Positions 22,826-31,348 of a DNA stretch of 45,694 bases are shown one piece after another. The notes beneath the pieces were generated by a model that was not told the DNA's origin, made no database searches, and was given only the letters and a program-made list of their open reading frames with translations. The DNA comes from a virus. Position 1 is the stretch's first letter. Each line of letters starts with the position of its first letter. Position numbers and translations under genes: made by a program. The stretch lies in the IMG/VR virus record IMGVR_UViG_3300022890_000041, positions 1-45,694 of that record; one strand, 5' to 3'.

Positions 22826-23473
22826 ATGGTAACAACACGTACAACTGTAATATGTATCTCGATGATACTATTGTTCATTCTTATGGTAGGTTGTAGTTGT
22901 ACCCCTATAGAACCAGACTTAGATCCAGACAATTCCAGTACAGGTGCAGACATACTTAATCCATTAATACTTACTAAAGATGTAGTGTTTACTTCAAAGA
23001 ATACGTATGATGTTTCTGGATTAAATTTTAGATGTAAACAAACCACAAAAACATATAATAGAACAAGTATGGGTAAAGTTAATACCATGATATGTTATGA
23101 CGTGTATACAGTTGTAAAGTGTGATGAACGGGATGCAATATTAAATGTTACCACTAAAGAATGTTATATCATGAAAGAAGAGTGTGGTGAGTTTGAAACA
23201 CTTAAACCTGTGATAGAACAGTATAACATTTCAACATGTGTTAAAGATACTAAAGAGATCTTGTATCATGATACAATCTTAAAGTATGGTCAAAAGAATA
23301 TTGAATGTTCAATGTTAAATAAAGATACAATAATATGTGATGATATGAGAGGTAAAGATGGGAATGGAGATGGTATTTGTCAATCAGGAGAAACGTGTCA
23401 TACTTATAAAATAGAAGAAAATAATATCCAACTTGATAAAATTAAGAATGGTAACGTGGTATTAGCAAAATGA
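22826..23473 (+). CDS. Predicted lipoprotein
   Basis: 215 residues. MVTTRTTVICISMILLFIL followed by MVGCSC is a lipoprotein signal with a lipobox (V-G-C), so the mature protein starts at the cysteine near residue 23 and would be lipid-anchored on the cell surface. The rest has many cysteines (at least ten) and a DGNGDGIC segment resembling an EF-hand-type calcium loop. It lies among other secreted proteins. Function not known; superinfection exclusion or surface display are possibilities. Confidence 0.55.
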   Translation: MVTTRTTVICISMILLFILMVGCSCTPIEPDLDPDNSSTGADILNPLILTKDVVFTSKNTYDVSGLNFRCKQTTKTYNRTSMGKVNTMICYDVYTVVKCDERDAILNVTTKECYIMKEECGEFETLKPVIEQYNISTCVKDTKEILYHDTILKYGQKNIECSMLNKDTIICDDMRGKDGNGDGICQSGETCHTYKIEENNIQLDKIKNGNVVLAK

Positions 23474-26400
23474 ATAAAATAATGGTATTATGTTTATGTA
23501 TTTTCTTATTCATTCCTATTGTATTTTCTGATACTTGCGATACAACATATTTAGATGATAATACTATAGTACATTATTCGTTTGAAGAAACATCTAAACC
23601 GTATATAGATGATACAGAAACAATTAATTTAACCCTTGGTACGGATCCAGAGAGAATAGATGTAAGTGGTAGTTTAAATTATACTTATGGACAGAATTTT
23701 ACAGGGTCAGACGAATCATACAGCACAGCTAACACATTATTAAAATATGATGTATTTAGTTTTTGTTATTGGTATAGAGCTGATGATATAACTGGTTCAA
23801 ATATGGGTTTAGCAAGTTATCAAACAACACAGTATGGGCCTGGTTGGCGAATTAATATGCATAAAAATGACGGATCTATTGTATTTGATGTTTATGATGG
23901 TTCTGCCAATAGAGATGGAAGTTATAATACTGTTGGTTCTATATCTGAAGATGTTTGGTATCATGCCTGTAATGTTTGGGATGGTGATGATGGTTTTACA
24001 TATATTAAAGGATCTTCAAGTATACATTATGGCGATGCTCATGATACAATAGCTTATGCTGCAACTCAAGGGTTATATGTTGGTAACACTGAGGCATTTT
24101 TTAGTACAGCAGATTGGTCAGTGGCAGGTTGGGTTTATTTTGATGTAGCTTTAAATGAAACATGTAGAAGTTATGTACGAAGTAATACTTACCCTTACAG
24201 TGATGTGGTACCACCAGTTATATCTAACATTAATTGTACTTCATGTGACGCAAATAATATAACCGCAGATAGAACACCAACGTTCACGCTTGATACAGAT
24301 GAAAGTTCTAACTGTGGCATATCAAGTCAAAATAGTAGTTACACTAACTGTACAACGACAGGAGTACTTAATCATACTTGTACTATCCCTGTTGTAGATC
24401 AACTTGATTATGGTATTGTTAATGTGTTTTTTAATTGTACTGACGGTTCAAGTAATAGTAGAACAACAAGTGTAGAGATTGAAGTTCTATTAATCAATCT
24501 AACTTTCGTATCACCAACACCAGCTAACAATTCAGTAATATATGTAAATACAACCGAAATAAAGATTAATATTACAAATGCTACCACATTAGAACAATTC
24601 ATTTTTAACTGGAATGGAACAAACGAAACACAAGTTAAGGATATAGAATTTAATTTTACTGAAGAAAGTTTAACAGCATTAAGTTTTTATAATGGAACAG
24701 ATTTAATTGAATTATATAATGAAAGTTTATTAGTGTCATATAATTTTGACAATATTTCTAACTTAGGTGAAAGTGATTCTACTGTTGTTGATGTATCTGG
24801 AAATATGAACGCAACAGTGATAGGTGCATCTTTTACAACTTCTGGAAGATATAATGGTGCTTATAGTTATGACGGAACAGATGATTATATGAGTGCAGCA
24901 CAGACAGATTTAGATTTTAAAGTTGGACAAGAATGGACAATATCAACATGGGTTTATCGTAAAGATGATATAAGTAGTGGAGTGTTAGCTATATGGGGAC
25001 CAATCGGTGTTGTGGATAGAAATTGGTTATTACATTATGATGGCACAGAGTATGTACTTGGAATAAGAGGTGATGCAAATGCTCCTATGGGTAGTACACC
25101 ATTAAATGAATGGCATCATTTATTATCAAGTTATAATGGTACACATTTACATACTTATGTTAATGCTGTTTTTAATTCATCAACAGCTACAACTGTAAAT
25201 GGTTTAGGTGCTAATGAACCTTTAGAGATTGGAAGAAGGGGTGGGAGTAATATTTATGCATTTAATGGTTCTATAGATGAACTTCGTATTTGGAATAGGT
25301 CTTTCACTTCTAATGAAATTCAACAAATATATCTATCTAACTTAAATAAATTTGATACAGATGAATGGACATTTTATACTAATCAAACATTAGATTCTTA
25401 TCAAGTTAATATTAGAGGAAATAATAAAATAGATTTTGATAAGATAAGTTCAAGTAATTATTTATTTTCAACTAATAAGACAGTAGTTGAAGGTAATTAT
25501 ACATTTCAAGGGTTTGCTCAAGATAATTTAAGTAATTGGTTTAATACAGAAGAACGAATATTAAGAGTATTAGATCCTGCACCACAGATTCAGTTTCAGT
25601 CTCCTACACCAACAAACGGTTCAACAGTTATAACTGATGAAGTTACAATAAATGTTTCTATAACAGAATCAACTTTACAACAGTTTGTTTATAATTGGAA
25701 TGGAACAAACTATACTTCACCGATTTATAATTTATATGACAATGATATAGATAATTGTTCAGTTATGGATTATACAGATACTTCATTACACTTAGCATTG
25801 AACTTTGATAATATAAGTTCATTAGGTGAAACAACATCTCACCTTTTTGATTTAAGTCCAGCAGGTAATAATGGAACAATCTCAGGTGGGGTTGTTTATA
25901 ATACGTCAGGTTATTATGGACTTGCAATGGAATTTGATGGTGTAGAAGATTGTATTAATGTTGGGGATGTTATTAATAATCTTTCATTCACAAAGACTGC
26001 ATGGGTTAATAGACAAACAGGTGTGTTTGCTAATAACATTATTTCAGGTGGTGGAAACGGAGATATATTATGGGCTACATCATCTTATAGTTATAGATTA
26101 ACAGCAGGACATGGTTCTTCTTTAAATATTGTTCAAGATCCTATTCCATTAGAAGTTGAAACATGGTATCATGTAGCAGTATCGTATGATGGTGATGGAA
26201 TGTATTTATATAAAGATGGTAAGTTAGTTGATAGTGCAACAGGAGTAACACTTGATAGTGATCCAGGCGTTACATATGTTGGGTGTTTTGCAGGTAATAA
26301 TAGTTGGAATGGGCGTATAGATGAACCAAGAATTTGGAATATATCTTTATCTGAGACAGAGATTAAACAAATATATTTATCAACTCTTAATATGTATGAA

Positions 26401-28113
26401 TCTAATGAATGGGAATTTTCTACTACACAACACAATTTAATAGAAGGCAATTATACGTTTCAAGCATATGCAACTGATTCAAATGATAGATTAAATAGTA
26501 CTGAAGAAAGGCAAGTAACTATACAAGCATTAGACCTTGTTATTGGTTATCCAACAGAATATACGCTTTATCAGAGACATAATGATACGCATGGTGAAAT
26601 AAAGATTCAAGGAATATATGGGACAACAAACAACGCCACATCAATAGATGCAAGATTTAATGGTGGTGATTGGGTAACAATAGATGCATCACCTTCAGGT
26701 AATTCATTCATAGGATATTTAAATGCTACAATAGGAAACGGTACATTAGATATTGCTTATGGAAATAATTATTCAATTAATACATCAGTTTATAATATTT
26801 CTATTGGTGATTTATATGTTGTTGGCGGTCAATCTAATGCATATGGTACAGCATTACATTATCAGAATTTAAGTGATTCAAATAATTATTTATCAACAGT
26901 TTTTATTTATGATAATACTTGGAAAATAAATAATGATCCAACAACAGCACTTGGAGTTACAAATGGTTGGGGTTCAGCATGGCCTAATGTTGCAAACTAT
27001 GTTATACAGAATCAAAGTGTTCCTGTATCGTTTATAGCAGCAGCAACTCCTGGAGCACAATTATTTGAATGGATTAAAGGTGGTGAAGATTATGATAATA
27101 TGATTGAAATGACAGCAAAAGCAACTAATGGCACAATGAAAATTAAATCATATTTATTTTTTCAAGGTGAGAATGATATGTTGAATGGATGGAATGAAGG
27201 AACAGAATATCACGATAATTTAACACAGATGGCAGATGATTTTATTAATGATACTGATTGCATTGCTGATACAATTATAGTAGGTCAGACTAACAGATAT
27301 TCTTATCAAGGAACAAGTGCAACAAGACCTCATCAAGACAACGTTAGACAAGCACAACAGGATGCTTGGGGAGAAACTAATAACATTTCTAAAGGGCCAG
27401 TCACATATGATATAAATTTAAGTATTGATGGATTACATTTCAGAACAAATTCAGAGATGCAGAATTTCAGTTTAAGATGGTATTATTCAATGTTAGATGT
27501 TTTATATAGTGATTCAAGTTTCGATAATCCAATACCTACAATTTTTAATTTGATTGATAATGGTTCGAATTCAATATTAAGAATTACATATGATCAAAAT
27601 ATAGTAAGTAGACATTGGAATGGAAGTACAAATACGTTAGCAAAAGGATGGTTAATATATAATTTAACAGGTAGCACAAATTATTCTGATTCTGATGTTT
27701 TAAAAACAAACATAACAGCGAATGTAATAGATGTTGTGTTTGATTATGATGCAGTTATTCCTTATGGTTCAAGATTGTATTATGGAAGTTTTAATGATGG
27801 ATATAATAAATATGTTGTATCTGGATTAACAACAGAACTTCCTAGTAGATTAATATTTAATGAAACACTTAATGTTACTGTATCAGACACTTGCACATAT
27901 TCAGGTTCAGGTGATTGGACTGTGTTATGTACCGATAACTGTACCATAACAACTAACACAGACACAACAACAAACGCATTAATTATTGATGGTGCTGTTG
28001 GTTACTTTGAACTGTTAGCTAATGTAACATGTGAGATGTTTGCAATAGAGGAAGGGTGTCAGTTCAGGAACAAGATGAACGATAATAAACGGTTAGCGGT
28101 GAAGGAAGATTAA
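23470..28113 (+). CDS. Giant secreted LamG/esterase protein
   Basis: 1547 residues. A signal peptide (1-20, ending VFS-D) is followed by a LamG/ConA-like domain (about 25-235), an Ig-like spacer (about 240-400), a second LamG (about 418-622), another spacer, a third LamG (about 771-977), and a SASA-type carbohydrate esterase domain (about 1110-1340). Its GQSNA has the nucleophile S1122; QGENDM is at about 1232-1237; DGLHF holds D1320 and H1323 of the catalytic site. It would bind and de-acetylate glycans of the host surface layer. The Ig/LamG style (SPTPANNS...NWNGTN) resembles DPANN surface proteins. AT-rich, sequon-rich. C-terminal end is cysteine-rich. Confidence 0.7.
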   Translation: MNKIMVLCLCIFLFIPIVFSDTCDTTYLDDNTIVHYSFEETSKPYIDDTETINLTLGTDPERIDVSGSLNYTYGQNFTGSDESYSTANTLLKYDVFSFCYWYRADDITGSNMGLASYQTTQYGPGWRINMHKNDGSIVFDVYDGSANRDGSYNTVGSISEDVWYHACNVWDGDDGFTYIKGSSSIHYGDAHDTIAYAATQGLYVGNTEAFFSTADWSVAGWVYFDVALNETCRSYVRSNTYPYSDVVPPVISNINCTSCDANNITADRTPTFTLDTDESSNCGISSQNSSYTNCTTTGVLNHTCTIPVVDQLDYGIVNVFFNCTDGSSNSRTTSVEIEVLLINLTFVSPTPANNSVIYVNTTEIKINITNATTLEQFIFNWNGTNETQVKDIEFNFTEESLTALSFYNGTDLIELYNESLLVSYNFDNISNLGESDSTVVDVSGNMNATVIGASFTTSGRYNGAYSYDGTDDYMSAAQTDLDFKVGQEWTISTWVYRKDDISSGVLAIWGPIGVVDRNWLLHYDGTEYVLGIRGDANAPMGSTPLNEWHHLLSSYNGTHLHTYVNAVFNSSTATTVNGLGANEPLEIGRRGGSNIYAFNGSIDELRIWNRSFTSNEIQQIYLSNLNKFDTDEWTFYTNQTLDSYQVNIRGNNKIDFDKISSSNYLFSTNKTVVEGNYTFQGFAQDNLSNWFNTEERILRVLDPAPQIQFQSPTPTNGSTVITDEVTINVSITESTLQQFVYNWNGTNYTSPIYNLYDNDIDNCSVMDYTDTSLHLALNFDNISSLGETTSHLFDLSPAGNNGTISGGVVYNTSGYYGLAMEFDGVEDCINVGDVINNLSFTKTAWVNRQTGVFANNIISGGGNGDILWATSSYSYRLTAGHGSSLNIVQDPIPLEVETWYHVAVSYDGDGMYLYKDGKLVDSATGVTLDSDPGVTYVGCFAGNNSWNGRIDEPRIWNISLSETEIKQIYLSTLNMYESNEWEFSTTQHNLIEGNYTFQAYATDSNDRLNSTEERQVTIQALDLVIGYPTEYTLYQRHNDTHGEIKIQGIYGTTNNATSIDARFNGGDWVTIDASPSGNSFIGYLNATIGNGTLDIAYGNNYSINTSVYNISIGDLYVVGGQSNAYGTALHYQNLSDSNNYLSTVFIYDNTWKINNDPTTALGVTNGWGSAWPNVANYVIQNQSVPVSFIAAATPGAQLFEWIKGGEDYDNMIEMTAKATNGTMKIKSYLFFQGENDMLNGWNEGTEYHDNLTQMADDFINDTDCIADTIIVGQTNRYSYQGTSATRPHQDNVRQAQQDAWGETNNISKGPVTYDINLSIDGLHFRTNSEMQNFSLRWYYSMLDVLYSDSSFDNPIPTIFNLIDNGSNSILRITYDQNIVSRHWNGSTNTLAKGWLIYNLTGSTNYSDSDVLKTNITANVIDVVFDYDAVIPYGSRLYYGSFNDGYNKYVVSGLTTELPSRLIFNETLNVTVSDTCTYSGSGDWTVLCTDNCTITTNTDTTTNALIIDGAVGYFELLANVTCEMFAIEEGCQFRNKMNDNKRLAVKED

Positions 28114-28123
28114 AATAAATAAA

Positions 28124-28131
28124 TTTATAAA
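28124..28131 (+). promoter_or_regulatory. TATA box before the capsid gene
   Basis: TTTATAAA, 105 bases before the preferred capsid-gene ATG, would give a start near 28155 and a leader of about 80 bases containing the two alternative hairpins. A second TATA-like TATAAAAATA at 28171-28180 is closer. Confidence 0.4.
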
Positions 28132-28177
28132 GAAGTTCAGACATAAGTTATTGTGTAGATAATTAATTAATATAAAA

Positions 28178-28211
28178 ATAAACGCCAGAGATTGTGTTTA
28201 CTGGCGTTTAT
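28178..28211 (+). promoter_or_regulatory. Hairpin 1 of the capsid-gene leader
   Basis: ATAAACGCCAG (28178-28188) and CTGGCGTTTAT (28201-28211) form a perfect 11-bp stem with a 12-base loop. Its left arm shares bases with hairpin 2, so the two cannot form together. Confidence 0.75.
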
Positions 28212-28223
28212 ACTTTCTCTGGC
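28184..28223 (+). promoter_or_regulatory. Hairpin 2 of the capsid-gene leader
   Basis: GCCAGAGA (28184-28191) pairs perfectly with TCTCTGGC (28216-28223), spanning hairpin 1's right arm. The alternative fold lies just before the start codon at 28236. Confidence 0.7.
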
Positions 28224-28235
28224 ATTATAATCAAG

Positions 28236-30380
28236 ATGCCTAAAATGACTAAAGAAACAATTAGAAAGGAACAATTCTGTAAGGTTGGTGGATTTGAGTT
28301 TAAAGATTTAGATGATGATAAAATCATTGGTGGATTCATAGCTACCACACACCTTGATAGTGGGTTTGAACATCCAGAGTTAGGTTGGGTTTGTGATAAG
28401 ATTGATAAAGAGTTACTCGGTGAATGGGCAACAGAACTTAACCAAGGTATACCAAGAGCAAACAAAGTTAGTATACATCATGATCGGAAAGATAAGATTG
28501 TGGCTGGTGTAGCACAAAAGAATACTGCATCAATCATAGAATTACCAGACGGTGAGTACGGATTATATGTTGATTCTTTAATAGATAGTACACATCCAGA
28601 TTATAGTACAACAGACCATAGGCTAGGGAATGGAACCCTTGACAGTTTCAGTATTGAGTTTTGTAACTCAGAATTTACAACATACAGTAAAGATGGGTTT
28701 GTTGAACGACATTTACATCCTGGGACGGAGTTGTTAGGTTATACTTTAGCATCCAGGCCAATGAATGAATACGCTGTACGTATTAAAGAAGTTAACATGA
28801 ATCAAAATAAAATAGGCATTAAGGAGGAAAATAAAATGACTGAAGATAAAATTAAAGAGTTAGAAGCAAAAGAGAAAGAATTAACAGAGAAGGCTGATGC
28901 TCTTGCAAAGAAGGAACAGGAACTTAAAGAAGAAGCAGAGAAACCTGCTGAAGAAGAACCTACAGAAGAAGAACCTAAAGAATCTACAATTTCAAAAGAA
29001 GATCTTGCATTACTTAAAGAGATTAAATCAATGAAAGCTTCCGAAGCTAAAGAGAAAGAAATGAAAGAGTTCGTTAAACAAGCTAAAGAAGAATTGAAAG
29101 AATCCCTTGACAAGGTTGATGTTAAGAGTAAGGTCCAAGTTAAAGATACTGAAGATTTATCTGTTGAAGTTAAAGAAATCAAAGAATACGCTGACACAGT
29201 TATTGTTGAAGCTAAAGAACACAAAGATGGTAGAGTAACTTTCGAGAAAGAAGGTAAAATAATCTCTGTTGACAAGATGTGGCATGAAGCTGGTCAGATG
29301 GCTGATAAGTTAGGATTAACTGTTGATGGTCTTAAGATGGATGCACAGAAATGTGAACATAGAAAGTTTGATAACTTTACTACAAACGGTAAGATGCTTG
29401 AAACTAAAGGATTAGGTATTGACACTAACCAAGGTTCAATCAATTATTTAAGTGCTGTTGAACTTGCTGATGTGTTTGATCCTGTTATTCATAACGCACT
29501 TAACCAGGAAACTGTCACATGGAACGTATTATCTAAAGAAGATAAAAGTATGAAAGGTAATAACCAAGTCCAGTTCAAAGTTAAGACTGCAGCTAACACA
29601 ACTACTGGTGCATACTTAGGTAACGCTGTCACAACAGGTAACGTAACAAGAATCAACTGTCAAACCAAGTTTAAGAAGTATCAAGTTGGTGTTGAAGTTG
29701 ACGGTGACATGATTGCTGCTGCACGTGGTGGTCCAATCGGTGACGTATTTTCTAACGAAGTACGAGATTCAACCATTGACTTAATGGCAGATATTAATGT
29801 AGATTTGTATGCTGAAGTTGGTGCTGAAACTGCTGCTGGTGTGATTGGGTTTGAATATATAACTGACAGTGCAGGTAACACTACATTATACAGTTATACA
29901 AGGTCAAGTACCACAGACAGTGCTAACGTGTTCCTTAACCCGTCCAGTGCTGGTGATACATACATTAACCAAGCTAGTGCAGACATTACGTTAAGTAACC
30001 TTAGAGCTGCTAAAAGGCAAGCTTTAAAGAACGGTGCACAGATTGGGAACTTAGTATACTTCACTGACCATATCCAAGGCGATAAGTTTAGAGGAATATA
30101 TGACGCTGCTCAGAGAAACACACCTACATCTACACGATGGGGTTTCGAAGGAAGGCCAGAGTTTGACGGTATACCAATCTTTGAAGATAAAGATTGTAAC
30201 GATGATGACTGGTTCCTTGTTGATCTTACCACACACAAGATTGCTATGTGGGTTCCACCTACATTAGAAATGTTAGGTAAAGATTCTGACAGTGAGAAAG
30301 GGTTCATCAAGACATACTTTGCAACATATAATACATTCATCAGACGTATGGTGCAGATTTATGGTTGTGCAACAACTTAA
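28236..30380 (+). CDS. Prohead protease, scaffold and major capsid fusion protein
   Basis: About 714 residues from ATG 28236; an in-frame GTG at 28194 lies in the hairpin loop and is unlikely. The N-terminal domain (to about 180) is an HK97-type (S78-like) prohead protease, with H in SIHHDRKDK and S in TLDSFSIEF as the probable catalytic pair. About 200-330 is a Lys/Glu-rich coiled coil, the scaffold. The rest is an HK97-fold capsid domain rich in Ala, Thr and Gly. The protease would cut scaffold from capsid during maturation. No Shine-Dalgarno lies before the ATG, but an internal one occurs at 28820 (see next entry). Confidence 0.7.
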   Translation: MPKMTKETIRKEQFCKVGGFEFKDLDDDKIIGGFIATTHLDSGFEHPELGWVCDKIDKELLGEWATELNQGIPRANKVSIHHDRKDKIVAGVAQKNTASIIELPDGEYGLYVDSLIDSTHPDYSTTDHRLGNGTLDSFSIEFCNSEFTTYSKDGFVERHLHPGTELLGYTLASRPMNEYAVRIKEVNMNQNKIGIKEENKMTEDKIKELEAKEKELTEKADALAKKEQELKEEAEKPAEEEPTEEEPKESTISKEDLALLKEIKSMKASEAKEKEMKEFVKQAKEELKESLDKVDVKSKVQVKDTEDLSVEVKEIKEYADTVIVEAKEHKDGRVTFEKEGKIISVDKMWHEAGQMADKLGLTVDGLKMDAQKCEHRKFDNFTTNGKMLETKGLGIDTNQGSINYLSAVELADVFDPVIHNALNQETVTWNVLSKEDKSMKGNNQVQFKVKTAANTTTGAYLGNAVTTGNVTRINCQTKFKKYQVGVEVDGDMIAAARGGPIGDVFSNEVRDSTIDLMADINVDLYAEVGAETAAGVIGFEYITDSAGNTTLYSYTRSSTTDSANVFLNPSSAGDTYINQASADITLSNLRAAKRQALKNGAQIGNLVYFTDHIQGDKFRGIYDAAQRNTPTSTRWGFEGRPEFDGIPIFEDKDCNDDDWFLVDLTTHKIAMWVPPTLEMLGKDSDSEKGFIKTYFATYNTFIRRMVQIYGCATT
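28836..30380 (+). CDS. Nested scaffold-capsid product from an internal start
   Basis: In frame inside the fusion gene, AAGGAGGAAAATAAAATG places a consensus Shine-Dalgarno 8 bases before ATG 28836. Translation here gives 514 residues: scaffold (coiled coil about 5-120) and capsid domain, without protease. This would supply many more capsid than protease copies, like lambda C/Nu3 in principle. Upstream protease codons end with an out-of-frame TAG just before the Shine-Dalgarno, so the fusion may have come from loss of a stop. Confidence 0.6.
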   Translation: MTEDKIKELEAKEKELTEKADALAKKEQELKEEAEKPAEEEPTEEEPKESTISKEDLALLKEIKSMKASEAKEKEMKEFVKQAKEELKESLDKVDVKSKVQVKDTEDLSVEVKEIKEYADTVIVEAKEHKDGRVTFEKEGKIISVDKMWHEAGQMADKLGLTVDGLKMDAQKCEHRKFDNFTTNGKMLETKGLGIDTNQGSINYLSAVELADVFDPVIHNALNQETVTWNVLSKEDKSMKGNNQVQFKVKTAANTTTGAYLGNAVTTGNVTRINCQTKFKKYQVGVEVDGDMIAAARGGPIGDVFSNEVRDSTIDLMADINVDLYAEVGAETAAGVIGFEYITDSAGNTTLYSYTRSSTTDSANVFLNPSSAGDTYINQASADITLSNLRAAKRQALKNGAQIGNLVYFTDHIQGDKFRGIYDAAQRNTPTSTRWGFEGRPEFDGIPIFEDKDCNDDDWFLVDLTTHKIAMWVPPTLEMLGKDSDSEKGFIKTYFATYNTFIRRMVQIYGCATT

Positions 30381-30383
30381 ACC

Positions 30384-30410
30384 TTTTTTTTATTTTTTAC
30401 TTTTTATATT
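30384..30410 (+). terminator. Poly-T terminator after the capsid gene
   Basis: A run of T broken by single A and C (TTTTTTTATTTTTTACTTTT) directly after the capsid stop is the classic archaeal terminator. It probably separates capsid mRNA from the decoration genes, or gives partial termination. Confidence 0.6.
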
Positions 30411-30447
30411 AACTAAAACAAAAAAAATCATGGAGGAATGATATAAA

Positions 30448-30744
30448 ATGACCGCAATTACGGTAACAGAATTTTCACTTGAAGAGTTACCAACAACAGT
30501 AATCTCTGGTACACCAGTACGAAGAGGAAGAGTTTATCTAAGGTTCACATCTGCAACAACAGGAGAAACATTAGACTTATCTTCAATCAATGCAGCAATA
30601 GCAGACATAGAAGGAATACCATACGAAACAGATGACGGTGTTTCTGTTAATACAGCAGGAACAGCATCAACATGGTCAACAGTAACTTTAACAAGTAACA
30701 CTGCTGGTGTAGAAGAGATGTGTATAATGGTAACTTTAACATAG
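30448..30744 (+). CDS. Decoration-type protein 1a
   Basis: 98 residues of beta-rich sequence starting M-T-A-I-T-V. Strongly similar across its length to the next gene (YETDDGVSVNTAGTASTWS vs YETDDGAAVNTSGTAATWS), so a tandem duplication. Preceded by GGAGGAATGATATAAA. Position right after the capsid gene suggests a head decoration or stabilising protein; not proven. Confidence 0.5.
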   Translation: MTAITVTEFSLEELPTTVISGTPVRRGRVYLRFTSATTGETLDLSSINAAIADIEGIPYETDDGVSVNTAGTASTWSTVTLTSNTAGVEEMCIMVTLT

Positions 30745-30757
30745 GAGGAATGATAAT

Positions 30758-31054
30758 ATGACAACTATAACTATAACTGAATTTTCAGTTGAGGAGTTTC
30801 CAACAGATCTACTATCAGGCACATCTAAACGTAGAGCAAGAGTTTATTTAACAGCAACCACATCTGGTGCTGATGAAACTTTAGACCTTGCTACGATATA
30901 TGCACCTATAGCGGATATTGAAGGAGTAAATTATGAGACGGATGATGGTGCTGCTGTTAACACTAGCGGTACTGCTGCTACATGGTCAGGTACAACATTA
31001 ACCAGTAAATCTACTGGAGTAGAAGAACTATGTATTACTGTTACATTAACATAG
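30758..31054 (+). CDS. Decoration-type protein 1b
   Basis: 98 residues, same length as its neighbour with which it shares ITEFS-EE-P, GRVYL/ARVYL, DIEG-YETDDG and VTLT at the end. It has the same Shine-Dalgarno block (AGGAGGAATGATAAT). Divergence of the pair suggests they may form a hetero-oligomer on the capsid. Confidence 0.5.
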   Translation: MTTITITEFSVEEFPTDLLSGTSKRRARVYLTATTSGADETLDLATIYAPIADIEGVNYETDDGAAVNTSGTAATWSGTTLTSKSTGVEELCITVTLT

Positions 31055-31069
31055 GAGGAATGATAAAGA

Positions 31070-31342
31070 ATGACTGCTGCAACAATTACAACTAAACCTG
31101 ATGGAGAATTAGCAAGTGAACATAGAGTTTTAACTGTATCGGACGGTGAAACCTTTGTATCTAACTTGTCTAATCCAATAATGGCTAAGTTAACACAAGC
31201 TGAAACAACCACAACATGGGCTGGATCTGCTGTTAATTTATCGTATGCACTTTCAAGTAAAACATTCACTATCACATATAAAATTGCAGGTAGTGCTGTT
31301 ACTGATAAAAAAGTAGCAATATCTGTATATGGTAGGAAGTGA
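31070..31342 (+). CDS. Decoration-type protein 2a
   Basis: 90 residues. Paired with the next gene: both begin MTAATITTKP, share VLTVSDGET and GSAVNLSYALS-TFTITY and end VYG-K. Beta-rich, probably a small virion surface protein. Not obviously related to pair 1 except for the M-T-A start and Shine-Dalgarno. Confidence 0.5.
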   Translation: MTAATITTKPDGELASEHRVLTVSDGETFVSNLSNPIMAKLTQAETTTTWAGSAVNLSYALSSKTFTITYKIAGSAVTDKKVAISVYGRK

Positions 31343-31348
31343 TAAAGG

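Noticed and set aside
28178-28223. Attachment site or integration core before the capsid gene
   Set aside because: No integrase gene or second copy of the sequence was seen; the repeats fit RNA folding better.
28802-29275. Leftward 157-residue Ser/Leu-rich frame
   Set aside because: It is the antisense shadow of the lysine/glutamate-rich scaffold coding region.
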